Positions 53,007 to 60,865 of a DNA stretch of 64,000 nucleotides are shown piece by piece. Position numbers and translations under genes: made by a program. This stretch comes from Nitrobacter winogradskyi. Lineage in GTDB: Bacteria > Pseudomonadota > Alphaproteobacteria > Rhizobiales > Xanthobacteraceae. The stretch's first letter is position 1, and each line of letters opens with the position of its first letter. The stretch is taken from positions 30,857 through 94,856 of the forward strand of contig NZ_BJNF01000020.1 in the NCBI RefSeq assembly GCF_006539545.1. Direction: 5' to 3'. The notes beneath the pieces are model-generated. The model did not search any database and was not told the DNA's origin. It saw only the letters and a program-made list of their open reading frames with translations.

Positions 53007-53806
53007 CGTGGCGCTCTTCCAGCCACGGCCCGGGACAGCGCGGCCGACACCTCGCGGCAATACGCGGCGTATTCCGCCGAAGTCCTGAAATCCTCGCTTC
53101 GCGGCTCGGCGGTGTCGATGGCGTATTCGGCGCAGATGCGGCCCGGACGCGGCGTCATCACGACGACGCGGCGGGAGAGGTAGACCGACTCGAACACGGA
53201 ATGGGTCACGAAGATGACGGTCTTGCGCAAGCCGCGCCACAGCGCGAGCAGATCGTTGTTGAGATGGAAACGGGTGATCTCGTCAAGCGCCGCGAACGGC
53301 TCGTCCATCAGAAGAACATCCGGGTCGGTGACGAGCGCGCGGGCGAGCGAGACCCGCATCTTCATTCCGCCGGACAGTTGGCGCGGATAGGCGGCTGCGA
53401 ACTCCGCCAGCCCTACCCTCGCCAGCGCAACCTCGACCCGAGCGCCGATGTCGGCGCCCCGCGGACGCGAAAGCTTCAGCGGCAGCGCCACGTTGTCTCG
53501 CACTGTCGCCCACGGCATCAGCGTCGGCTCCTGAAACACGAAGCCGATGGAACGCCCGCCGCCGGCAAGCTGAACCCTGCCGGACGTCGGCTCGCTCAAT
53601 CCGGCGATGATCCGCAGCGCGGTCGATTTCCCGCAGCCGGACGGCCCAAGCAGCGACACGAAATCGCCCTTGCGGACATTGAAATCGACGGGTCCCAGCG
53701 CGGCGACGTCGCGGTCATAGCGTTTCGTAACGCCTTTCAGGCTCACCGCGTCGCCGGCGCGCGGGCCCGCGCCGGATGGGAACGACGCTATTGCGTAATC
53801 GATCAT
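53003..53806 (-). CDS. ABC transporter ATP-binding protein
   Basis: A 267-residue ATPase: Walker A LLGPSGCGKSTALRII, Q-loop FVFQEPTLMPW, signature LSGGMKMRVSLARAL, Walker B VLLMDEPFAALDE, H-loop FVTHSVFESVYLS. Residues and order match the SsuB/TauB/ThiZ group. It lies between the binding-protein gene (12 bp) and the permease (4-bp overlap) in one operon. Confidence 0.94.
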   Translation of the reverse strand: MIDYAIASFPSGAGPRAGDAVSLKGVTKRYDRDVAALGPVDFNVRKGDFVSLLGPSGCGKSTALRIIAGLSEPTSGRVQLAGGGRSIGFVFQEPTLMPWATVRDNVALPLKLSRPRGADIGARVEVALARVGLAEFAAAYPRQLSGGMKMRVSLARALVTDPDVLLMDEPFAALDEITRFHLNNDLLALWRGLRKTVIFVTHSVFESVYLSRRVVVMTPRPGRICAEYAIDTAEPRSEDFRTSAEYAAYCREVSAALSRAVAGRAPR

Positions 53807-53818
53807 GGGACGCGGCTT

Positions 53819-54856
53819 CTATCTCTTGATCTGCAAGTCCCTGGGCCGCAAGTCGAGACCGACCCCCTTGTTTACGAATTGCAACGTGTAGGCCTTGCGA
53901 TAATCGATGTCCCGGCGCACCACGCCGGCCCGCACCATCTGGTCGAACAGACCAGCATAGCGCGCATCGGTCATGGCGCCGATGCCGTCGCGCAAGGAGT
54001 CGCCCGAATCGACGATGCCGTGCTCTTTCATCTTCGCCACCGAATAGGCCAGAAGGTCGTCGGTCATTTCAGGATTGAGCTTCTTGATCATGGCGTTGCC
54101 GGCCGTGTTGTCGCCGTAGAGATAGGTGTACCAGCCGATGATCGAGGCGTCGACGAACCGCTGCACCAGATCCTGTTTGTTGTCGACCAGATCGCGGCGG
54201 GTCTCGATCAACGTCGAGTACGGATTGAACCCGGCATCCGCAAGCAGGATCACGGTCGGCTTGAAGCCGGCCTGCTTCTCCACCGCGAACGGTTCGGATG
54301 TCACGTAGCCCTGCATCGCGCTTTTCTTGTCAGCAAGGAAGGGCTGGGCGTTGGACGTGTAAGGCTTGACCTTCCCGGCGCTGAATCCATACTCGGACTT
54401 GAGCCACTGGAAGTAGCTTGCGATGCCTTCCTTGGAAATGAACAGATCAAGCGGCTTCAGGTCCTCGATCGTTGCCACCTTCGATTCCGGGTGGGCGAGA
54501 AAAACCTGCGGGTCCTTCTGGAACATCGCCGCCACCGCCACGACCGGCACGTTATTGGCAACCGCATCGAACGACTGCAGGGTGTTCGCGGTCATGAAGA
54601 AGTCGAGTTTGCCGGCGATCAGCAGAACCCGGTTGTTCACATTCGGACCGCCCGGAACGATCGTCACGTCGAGACCGAATTTTCTGTAGGTGCCGTCGGC
54701 CAGGGCTTGAAAGAAGCCGCCGTGCTCGCCCTGCGCCACCCAGTTGGTGCCAAAGGAAACTCTATCCAGCGCCGGTTCGGCAGCAGCGGATGAAGCGATG
54801 CCAAGCGCAAACCCTATTGCGGCGGTCAATCTTCGCAGCGAAACGGCAAGGCTCAT
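53819..54856 (-). CDS. ABC transporter substrate-binding protein, NMT1/THI5-like
   Basis: A 345-residue periplasmic protein with signal peptide MSLAVSLRRLTAAIGFALGIASSAAAEP. The NMT1/THI5-like fold shows VSFGTNWVAQGEHGGFFQALADGTYRKFGLDVTIVPGGPNVNNRVLLIAGKLDF, and the protein continues through AYTLQFVNKGVG. The family includes importers for thiamine/pyrimidine precursors, riboflavin precursors and other small heterocycles. No TPP or FMN riboswitch is visible upstream. It is divergent from the creatininase-family gene, hinting at a shared substrate pathway. Confidence 0.92.
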   Translation of the reverse strand: MSLAVSLRRLTAAIGFALGIASSAAAEPALDRVSFGTNWVAQGEHGGFFQALADGTYRKFGLDVTIVPGGPNVNNRVLLIAGKLDFFMTANTLQSFDAVANNVPVVAVAAMFQKDPQVFLAHPESKVATIEDLKPLDLFISKEGIASYFQWLKSEYGFSAGKVKPYTSNAQPFLADKKSAMQGYVTSEPFAVEKQAGFKPTVILLADAGFNPYSTLIETRRDLVDNKQDLVQRFVDASIIGWYTYLYGDNTAGNAMIKKLNPEMTDDLLAYSVAKMKEHGIVDSGDSLRDGIGAMTDARYAGLFDQMVRAGVVRRDIDYRKAYTLQFVNKGVGLDLRPRDLQIKR

Positions 54857-54911
54857 CCTCCGGCTCCTCGATCGTTCTGGCCCATGAAGCGGGCATTATG
54901 GCTTTGATTTG

Positions 54912-54962
54912 AACGCGCCTTGGCGCGAAATGGTGTCCATGCCGCTCGAAACAACGCTATAA
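54912..54962 (-). repeat. Diverged family A repeat in the divergent SBP/creatininase gap
   Basis: Reverse complement reads GTTATAGCGTTGTTTCGAGC, then GGACACCATTTCGCGCC and AAGGCGCG. It lies in the 139-bp space that must also hold the two divergent promoters. Confidence 0.6.
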
Positions 54963-54995
54963 CCTGCATTCCCGTTCAATGAAACGCCGCGCGAG

Positions 54996-55814
54996 ATGAT
55001 CCGGACGCCCCCCTTCGACTGGCTGGCCATCGATTGGCCCGGCGTTGCACCCGAGACCGCTGCAAACTGGATCGCGGTGCTGCCGCTGGCGGCCACCGAG
55101 CAGCACGGGCCGCACCTGCCGCTCACCACCGACGTGCTGATCGCGGAGGCTTACCTCGCCCAGGTCCGCGAATGGCTGCCGCAGGAGATCCCGGCGACCT
55201 TCCTGCCGGTGCAGCCGATCGGCATTTCCACGGAGCACATGGATTTTCCGGGCACCCGGACGCTGTCCAACGAGGCGGCGCTCAAGGCCTGGACCGCGCT
55301 CGGCGAGGAGGTCGCACGGCGCGGAATCAGAAAGATCGTCATGGTATCCAGCCACGGCGGCAACAACGCCGCGATGACGATGGTGGCGCAGGACTTGCGC
55401 GCGCGGCATCGGATGCTCGCGGTCACCACCGCATGGGCGCGCTTCGGCGTGCCCGACGGCCTGTTCGATGCGCAGGAGCTGCGCCACGGCGTTCACGGCG
55501 GCGCCGTCGAAACGTCGATCATGCTGGCCCGCTACCCGGACCAGGTCCGCAGCGACCGCATCGCCGATTTCAGCCCCGCGAGCATTGCGATCGAGAAGAC
55601 CTATCGCTGGCTCGGCACGCAGCGGCCCGCGCCTTTCGCATGGCAGGCTCAGGACCTCCATCCCAGCGGCGCCGTCGGCGACGCAACGCAGGCCTCCGTG
55701 GAGAAAGGCGAGCGGCTACTCGCGCACGGCGCCCGCGCGTTCTGCGAGTTGCTGGCGGACATGGCAAGGTTCGACCCGGCGGTGCTGACAGACGGTCCGG
55801 GCGGTCGCACTTGA
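54996..55814 (+). CDS. Creatininase-family amidohydrolase
   Basis: A 272-residue metal-dependent amidohydrolase. Metal-binding motifs are LPLAATEQHGPHLPLTTDVLIAE (Glu/His/Asp), SSHGGNNAAM (His) and HGGAVETSIM (Glu). The family includes creatininase, the FAPy-deformylase ArfB and MftE. With the divergent THI5-like importer, it probably opens or deformylates a small imported amide or heterocycle, which is inference from context. Creatine use itself is not supported, as no creatinase is seen. Confidence 0.9.
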   Translation: MIRTPPFDWLAIDWPGVAPETAANWIAVLPLAATEQHGPHLPLTTDVLIAEAYLAQVREWLPQEIPATFLPVQPIGISTEHMDFPGTRTLSNEAALKAWTALGEEVARRGIRKIVMVSSHGGNNAAMTMVAQDLRARHRMLAVTTAWARFGVPDGLFDAQELRHGVHGGAVETSIMLARYPDQVRSDRIADFSPASIAIEKTYRWLGTQRPAPFAWQAQDLHPSGAVGDATQASVEKGERLLAHGARAFCELLADMARFDPAVLTDGPGGRT

Positions 55815-56040
55815 GCATGATCAAAATAATCGGTCACAGATGCGCCGGCGTTCTTCCGTTTCCTGCGTTGCCGCGCAGACGTCCTGTCGCACCTCTGTCA
55901 TAGCCGGATGGGATTTCTGGGCGGATGGCGTTGCCTCTGGATCACTTAACGACTGGCGCAGATCAGGTGTCCCGCCAGGGAAGCGAGGGCCGCGCCAGGC
56001 GAACCCTTGGGGATATGCGCCAGCCTGACTGGAGCGCCCC

Positions 56041-58068
56041 GTGACAGGGATTCCACCAAACAGGTCCGAGCAAATCCAGACGGCGCAAGCGTTGAAGCGG
56101 GTGACATGCGCCCTCGCCGGCCTTGCGGCAAGCCTGCTGGCACAGAACGGGTTCGCGCAGGCGGCGGACTTTCCCGTGATCAGGAAAGCGCGTCCCGTGA
56201 CCGCCATCGACTGGTCGGGCTTTTATGTCGGCGGCCACGCCGGATTTGGTGGCGGCCGATCGGCCGCGACACTCTTCGATCCCGCACCGGCCTCCGGCCG
56301 CCATGTTTTCGGGGGACTGATCGGCGGCATTCAGGCGGGCTACAATGTCCGGCTTCCGTCGGGGCTCCTGCTCGGCGCCGAAGCCGACGTCTCGTTCCCA
56401 AACGCTATCGAGTCCAATTCGTTCATCTCAAAGCTCGCGACAGCGCGCTCCGGCATCACGCACCAATGGGATTTCATCGGAACGGCGCGCGCGCGGTTCG
56501 GCTATGCCGCGGGGCCCTGGCTCGCCTACGCCACCGGCGGCCTCGCCTTCACCGGCGACCGCTATCTGAACGATCTTCCCTCGGGCGATCAGGAGAAGAA
56601 GCTGGATGCCCGCTTCGGCTGGGTCGCCGGCGCGGGGATTGAATACGCCTTCGCGCCGTACTGGAGCGCACGGCTTGAATATCTCCACTATCAATTCGAA
56701 GGAGCGAGCGTTCAGTTTCCGTCGGCTGCGCAATACGCCGCGACCATGAATTTTCAATCGATCCGCGTCGGCCTCAACCGCAGGCTCGGCGGATCAGTGA
56801 TCGGCACGGGCCCCACGGCGGAACCGCCAGCCGGCCTGGAATCCGACCGCTGGGAGGTTCACGGCCAGACCGTCTATCTGGGACAGGGGTATCCGTCCTT
56901 CCGCGCGCCCTACAGCGGCCCCAACAGCCTGAGCCCGGCCGCACAGTATCAGGCGACGTGGAGCAACGCGCTGTTTCTGAACGCACGGGTCTGGGACGGC
57001 GGTGAAGTCTACTACAATCCCGAACTGCTTCAGGGTTTCGGCCTCAGCGACACCGTCGGCGTCGCGGGCTTTCCGAGCGGCGAGGCGCAAAAATCCAACT
57101 TCCCCTATCCGCGCTACAACACCTCGCGGCTGTTCGTGCGTCAGACCTTCGGCTTCGGCGGCGAGCAGGAAGATCTGGCAACCGATCCGGGGCAGATCGC
57201 AGGCAAAGCGGATATCTCGCGACTGACATTGCAAGCCGGCAAGATGGCGGTCATCGACCTGTTCGACGGCAACGTTTATGCCAAGGACACCCGCACGGAT
57301 TTCATGAACTGGTCACTGTGGGCGCCGGGCGCCTTCGACTATGCCGCAGACCGGCTCGGGCTGACCTACGGCGTGACCGCCGAACTCAATCAGAAACAAT
57401 GGGCGCTGCGCGGCGGCTATTTCCTGATGAATTCGCAATCGAACGCCGACAGTTTCGACACCCAGGTGTTTCGGCGCGGCGAGTATGTGCTGGAACTGGA
57501 GACACGCTTCTCTCTGTTCGGCCAGCCCGGCAGGCTCCGCTCCCTCGGCTGGCTCAACAGCGCCTTTATGGGCAGCTATCGTGAAGCGCTGAACGATCCC
57601 GCCAATCTCGACATCTCGCGGACCCGCATGGGCCGGATCAAATACGGCTACGCCTTCAACGTCGAGCAGGCCGTCACCGACGACATCGGGCTGTTCGGCC
57701 GCTGGAGCTGGAACGACGGCAAGACCGAAATCATGGCGTTCACCGACATCGACGCCAGCCTCTCGCTCGGAGCCTCGATCAAGGGAACACGCTGGGGTCG
57801 GCCGGAGGATACGATCGGCCTCGGCGGCGCGATCAACGCGCTGTCACGCGATCATCGCGACTTCATCGCCGCCGGCGGCCTCAGCGTTCTGATCGGCGAC
57901 GGCCGGCTCAACTATCGCCGCGAGCGCATACTGGAGACGTACTATGCCTTTGCGCTGAACCGGTGGGTCACCCTGACGGCGGACTATCAGTTCATTACGA
58001 ACCCTGGCTATAACGCCGATCGTGGTCCCGTGCATGTATTCTCCGGACGGCTGCGCGGGGAGTTCTAA
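56041..58068 (+). CDS. Outer-membrane double-barrel protein: Omp25/31-like barrel fused to an OprB-type porin
   Basis: A 675-residue exported protein starting with GTG 56041. The signal segment is VTCALAGLAASLLAQNGFAQAADFPV. Residues ~60-275 form an Omp25/31 or OmpA-like barrel (DWSGFYVGGHAGFGGG, GGLIGGIQAGYNVRLPSGLLLGAEADVS, WFIGTARARFGYA-type strands). Residues ~285-675 match carbohydrate-selective OprB porins (VYLGQGYPSFRAPYSGPNSL, YYNPELLQGFGLSDTVGVAGFPSGEAQKSNFPYPRYNTSRLFVRQ, LEARFSLF-type strands, a terminal LRGEF). The product would place two barrels in the outer membrane. No adjacent transport partners are seen. Confidence 0.88.
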   Translation: MTGIPPNRSEQIQTAQALKRVTCALAGLAASLLAQNGFAQAADFPVIRKARPVTAIDWSGFYVGGHAGFGGGRSAATLFDPAPASGRHVFGGLIGGIQAGYNVRLPSGLLLGAEADVSFPNAIESNSFISKLATARSGITHQWDFIGTARARFGYAAGPWLAYATGGLAFTGDRYLNDLPSGDQEKKLDARFGWVAGAGIEYAFAPYWSARLEYLHYQFEGASVQFPSAAQYAATMNFQSIRVGLNRRLGGSVIGTGPTAEPPAGLESDRWEVHGQTVYLGQGYPSFRAPYSGPNSLSPAAQYQATWSNALFLNARVWDGGEVYYNPELLQGFGLSDTVGVAGFPSGEAQKSNFPYPRYNTSRLFVRQTFGFGGEQEDLATDPGQIAGKADISRLTLQAGKMAVIDLFDGNVYAKDTRTDFMNWSLWAPGAFDYAADRLGLTYGVTAELNQKQWALRGGYFLMNSQSNADSFDTQVFRRGEYVLELETRFSLFGQPGRLRSLGWLNSAFMGSYREALNDPANLDISRTRMGRIKYGYAFNVEQAVTDDIGLFGRWSWNDGKTEIMAFTDIDASLSLGASIKGTRWGRPEDTIGLGGAINALSRDHRDFIAAGGLSVLIGDGRLNYRRERILETYYAFALNRWVTLTADYQFITNPGYNADRGPVHVFSGRLRGEF

Positions 58069-58120
58069 CAACAGGGGCCGACCCCCCCGTCAGGACATGG
58101 GGGTTACTTGTGGAGGTCGA

Positions 58121-58145
58121 GGAACGCAAGACTCCGACGCGGGTT
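58121..58145 (+). promoter_or_regulatory. Near-consensus EcfG-type promoter
   Basis: GGAAC (58121-58125), 16-bp spacer and GGTT (58142-58145): one mismatch from GGAAC-N16-CGTT. It lies about 110 bp upstream of the 47-residue protein gene. The exact site at 62827 supports use of this pattern in the same neighbourhood. Confidence 0.4.
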
Positions 58146-58253
58146 AAGCATACGCGATCATGCAGAGTCTCCATCTCGTTCCGCTCCCCGGCTGACTGTG
58201 ATGACGAGTATTGAGACGGACTGATTCCACGAATTCATAACGCTGATGACGTC

Positions 58254-58397
58254 ATGGATATCGAGTTTCTGAAGCAACAGGCCGAACGCTGCCGCCGACT
58301 CGCAAAGGGAACCGATCCGTTCACCGAAAAGCGCTTGCTCAAGCTTGCCGAAGAGTACGAGGCGCGGGTCAAGGAGCTTGAGAGACGCGGCCCATGA
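58254..58397 (+). CDS. 47-residue small protein, putative stress-linked
   Basis: A short gene, ATG 58254 to TGA 58397, encoding MDIEFLKQQAERCRRLAKGT...PFTEKRLLKLAEEYEARVKEL ending ERRGP. The charged, fully helical pattern (QQAERCRRLA...RLLKLAEEYEA) is typical of a group of small single-helix-hairpin proteins frequent in Bradyrhizobium and relatives, of unknown function. Nearby is the GGAAC-N16-GGTT site. The frame, composition and family resemblance all favour a real gene. Confidence 0.72.
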   Translation: MDIEFLKQQAERCRRLAKGTDPFTEKRLLKLAEEYEARVKELERRGP

Positions 58398-58407
58398 CCG
58401 TCCTATC

Positions 58408-58486
58408 TATAACGTTTTCGAGCGAAGTACGTCCTCGGGCTTGACCCGAGGATGGACACCGGTTCGCGTGAAGAAACCGCTATAGA
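58408..58486 (+). repeat. Dispersed repeat, family A (full copy)
   Basis: ATAACGTTTTCGAGCGAAGT, then CCTCGGGCTTGACCC, GGATGGACACCGGTTCGCG and AAGAAACCGCTATAGAG. It follows the 47-residue gene and runs directly into a family B copy in reverse orientation. Confidence 0.85.
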
Positions 58487-58599
58487 GTCTGTTTCAACTA
58501 AGTTGAATCGGACTCGTCGCTTATTTTTAAGCATGATCTCATCCGAAGACCGGTTTCCACTTTGCGCTGGCGCGGCCCTTCGGGTCGGATCATGCTCTA
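58484..58599 (-). repeat. Dispersed repeat, family B (reverse copy), ending at a stop codon
   Basis: On the minus strand it starts TAGAGCATGATCCG (TAG is the stop of the debranching-enzyme gene), then GAAACCGGTCTTCGG, ATCATGCTTAAAAATAAGCG and ACGAGTCCGATTCAAC. The same layout occurs at 11394-11496. Confidence 0.85.
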
Positions 58600-60798
58600 A
58601 CGGGACAGCACCATCGATACCTGGACGTGGCCTTGTGTCCGCAGCACCTCAACCGACACGTCCTCATCATGCCGGCGCAGACGCAGATCGACGGTGGATT
58701 CGCCAAGATGCAGCCGCCGCAGGATCATCTCGTTGAGAAACGCCGGGAGCCGCGGATTGCGCAGCCGGATCTCGCTCCTTGCGGGGTCGAATTCCAGACC
58801 CAGCGCCGCTTCCAGCAGCGTGAACGGCGTTGCGCTCGCCCATGCCTGCGGCAGACAGGCGACGGGATAGAGCGTCGGCCCACGCCGCGGTTCACGTCGG
58901 AAGCCGCAGAACAGTTCCGGCAGCCGCCGCAGATCCATATAGGAAGCGGCATCGAACAGCCCCTTGAAAACCTGCTCCACCGAGTGCTTGAGGCCATACC
59001 GCCCGAGCCCGAGCGCGATCAGCGCGTTGTCGTGCGGCCAGATCGAGCCGTTGTGATAGGACATCGGATTGTAGCGCGCTTCCCCAAGAGCAACGGTGCG
59101 GATTCCCCATCCGGTGAAGAACGCCGGCCGCATCAGATCGGCGGCGACCAGGCGCGCCCGATCTTCACGGACCATGCCGGTGAACAGCAATTGTCCGGCG
59201 TTCGACGTCCGCACTTCGCAGGGGCGTTTTCTCCCGTCCAGCGCCAGCGCGTAGGTTCCCATATCCGGCAACCAGAATGACTCCTCGAACCGGCATGCCA
59301 GACGCTCCGCGGCGCGATCCAGTTCACCGGCCCGATCGGTCAGGCCGAGCGAGCGCGCGCACCGCGCCGCCGCCCGCTTGGCGGCGAAGACATAACCTTG
59401 CACCTCCGCGAGCGCGATATTGCCCTCGGCAAGCGTGCCATCGGCATGGAAGATCGCGTCGAATGAGTCTTTCCAGCCTTGATTGGCGAGTCCCTGCTCG
59501 GATGCGCGCCGATATTCGACAAAGCCGTCACCATCGGGATCGCCGGGGCCATCGATCCAGCCGAGCGCAGCCTCGATCGCCGGCCATAGCTCTTTCAGGA
59601 TCGACTCGTCGCCCGTGCGTTCGACGTAGAGCCCCGCGAGCAGCACGAACAGCGGCGTGGAATCGACGCTGCCGTAGTATCGTTCGAAAGGCACTTCGCG
59701 TAGCGCCGCCATTTCACCGCCGCGCATTTCGTGAAGGATTTTTCCCGGCTCGGCATCCGAGAGAGGATCGACGGTTTTCGCCTGAAAGGCCGCAAGCCTC
59801 CGGAGAACGCCGCGCGCGATGCCAGGATCGATCCACAACATCTGCAAGGCCGTGATGAGGCCGTCGCGCCCGAACGTGGTCGAGTACCAGGGGATCCCGG
59901 CATAGGGATAGCGGCCCTGCGGCGTCTGCGTCATCAGGATATTCAGATCGGCCATCGACTGGCACAATACCTCGTTGAAGACGTCGTTCGAGGTTTCGAT
60001 ACTCGTCGTATGAGACCAGGCGCGCCGCATTTCACGTCGATGCGCCAGCAAGCCGCGATAGAACGCAACCGGCCTCTCCGTCTCCGGCTTGTTGCAGGAC
60101 ACGGTGAGAAAGATTTCGGTGGTCTGCTGCGGGGGAAGATCGATCTGATAAACCGCGCTGTTGACCGTCAGCCGCGTCGGCCGTGGCGCGAAATGCAGGC
60201 GCGAGGTCCGAACGATATCATCGACGCCCGTGTAGGACAGAACGACGGTGGCGGGATCGGCCAATTCGCTGGCGCCTGTCCCGCGCCGCTCGCGGCGCTC
60301 GCCCCGAACCTCGAACAGGTCGGCGAAGTCGTTGTCGAATCGAAGGGAGAGGGCGACGCTTGCGGCCTGCTCGCCGTGATTCTGCAGACCTATCCGCTGA
60401 TACGCCGTTCCCCGCCAGAGAAAAGTCGTGCGCACGATATGGATCGTATCCTTATGAAATACGATCCGGTCGCCATCATAGATATCGGGATTGGTGAGAT
60501 CGACCGTGAGGCCGGAATTGTCGTTGCGCAGGTTGGAGCCGAGCAGAAGCGGCTGCATGTCGTTGAGAAGCAACTCCAGCCGGGCAAGATATCGTGTGTC
60601 GGAATTGAACAGCCCGTCCGGCCCTCCCGCGGAAGCGCCGATATCACCATGGCTGTCCAGCACAACGAAGGTGTCATCGTGCTTCAGCGTGCGGCGTGGG
60701 CGCGCCGACGGTCCGGTCATCGGAATATAGAAAGGCGATTCCGAAAGAACCTCGGACGGCGTGCTCGTCATCTGAGCCGCACGTTTTGCTGCCATCAT
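58597..60798 (-). CDS. Amylo-alpha-1,6-glucosidase / glycogen-debranching family protein
   Basis: A 733-residue protein with an N-terminal GDE_N domain (DTFVVLDSHGDIGASAGGPDGLFNSDTRYLARLELLLN...YDGDRIVFHKDTIHIVRTTFLWRG) and a C-terminal (alpha/alpha)6 barrel (residues ~290-700; YAGIPWYSTTFGRDGLITALQMLW, ALGWIDGPGDPDGDGFVEYRR, YHNGSIWPHDNALIALGLGRYG). Such proteins act on alpha-1,6-linked glucans or related glycosides; the substrate is unproven. ATG 60798 follows a G-rich AGCGGGGGG. It lies 67 bp downstream of the ABC exporter gene on the minus strand, and a glycosyltransferase is divergent further on. Confidence 0.9.
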   Translation of the reverse strand: MMAAKRAAQMTSTPSEVLSESPFYIPMTGPSARPRRTLKHDDTFVVLDSHGDIGASAGGPDGLFNSDTRYLARLELLLNDMQPLLLGSNLRNDNSGLTVDLTNPDIYDGDRIVFHKDTIHIVRTTFLWRGTAYQRIGLQNHGEQAASVALSLRFDNDFADLFEVRGERRERRGTGASELADPATVVLSYTGVDDIVRTSRLHFAPRPTRLTVNSAVYQIDLPPQQTTEIFLTVSCNKPETERPVAFYRGLLAHRREMRRAWSHTTSIETSNDVFNEVLCQSMADLNILMTQTPQGRYPYAGIPWYSTTFGRDGLITALQMLWIDPGIARGVLRRLAAFQAKTVDPLSDAEPGKILHEMRGGEMAALREVPFERYYGSVDSTPLFVLLAGLYVERTGDESILKELWPAIEAALGWIDGPGDPDGDGFVEYRRASEQGLANQGWKDSFDAIFHADGTLAEGNIALAEVQGYVFAAKRAAARCARSLGLTDRAGELDRAAERLACRFEESFWLPDMGTYALALDGRKRPCEVRTSNAGQLLFTGMVREDRARLVAADLMRPAFFTGWGIRTVALGEARYNPMSYHNGSIWPHDNALIALGLGRYGLKHSVEQVFKGLFDAASYMDLRRLPELFCGFRREPRRGPTLYPVACLPQAWASATPFTLLEAALGLEFDPARSEIRLRNPRLPAFLNEMILRRLHLGESTVDLRLRRHDEDVSVEVLRTQGHVQVSMVLSR

Positions 60799-60865
60799 CT
60801 GCCCCCCGCTGAATTCCTGATCATGCGGCTCCGTCCAGCGACCGACGCCTGACGGAGATCAGGGT

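Noticed and set aside
52964..54793. 609-codon plus-strand frame opposite the ABC importer genes
   Set aside because: Composition is His/Arg/Asp-rich antisense peptide with no motifs; the minus-strand genes show all ABC signatures.
54857..54995. Possible TPP or FMN riboswitch upstream of the THI5-like importer
   Set aside because: No CUGAGA-type or FMN-core sequence; only a diverged repeat and space for promoters.
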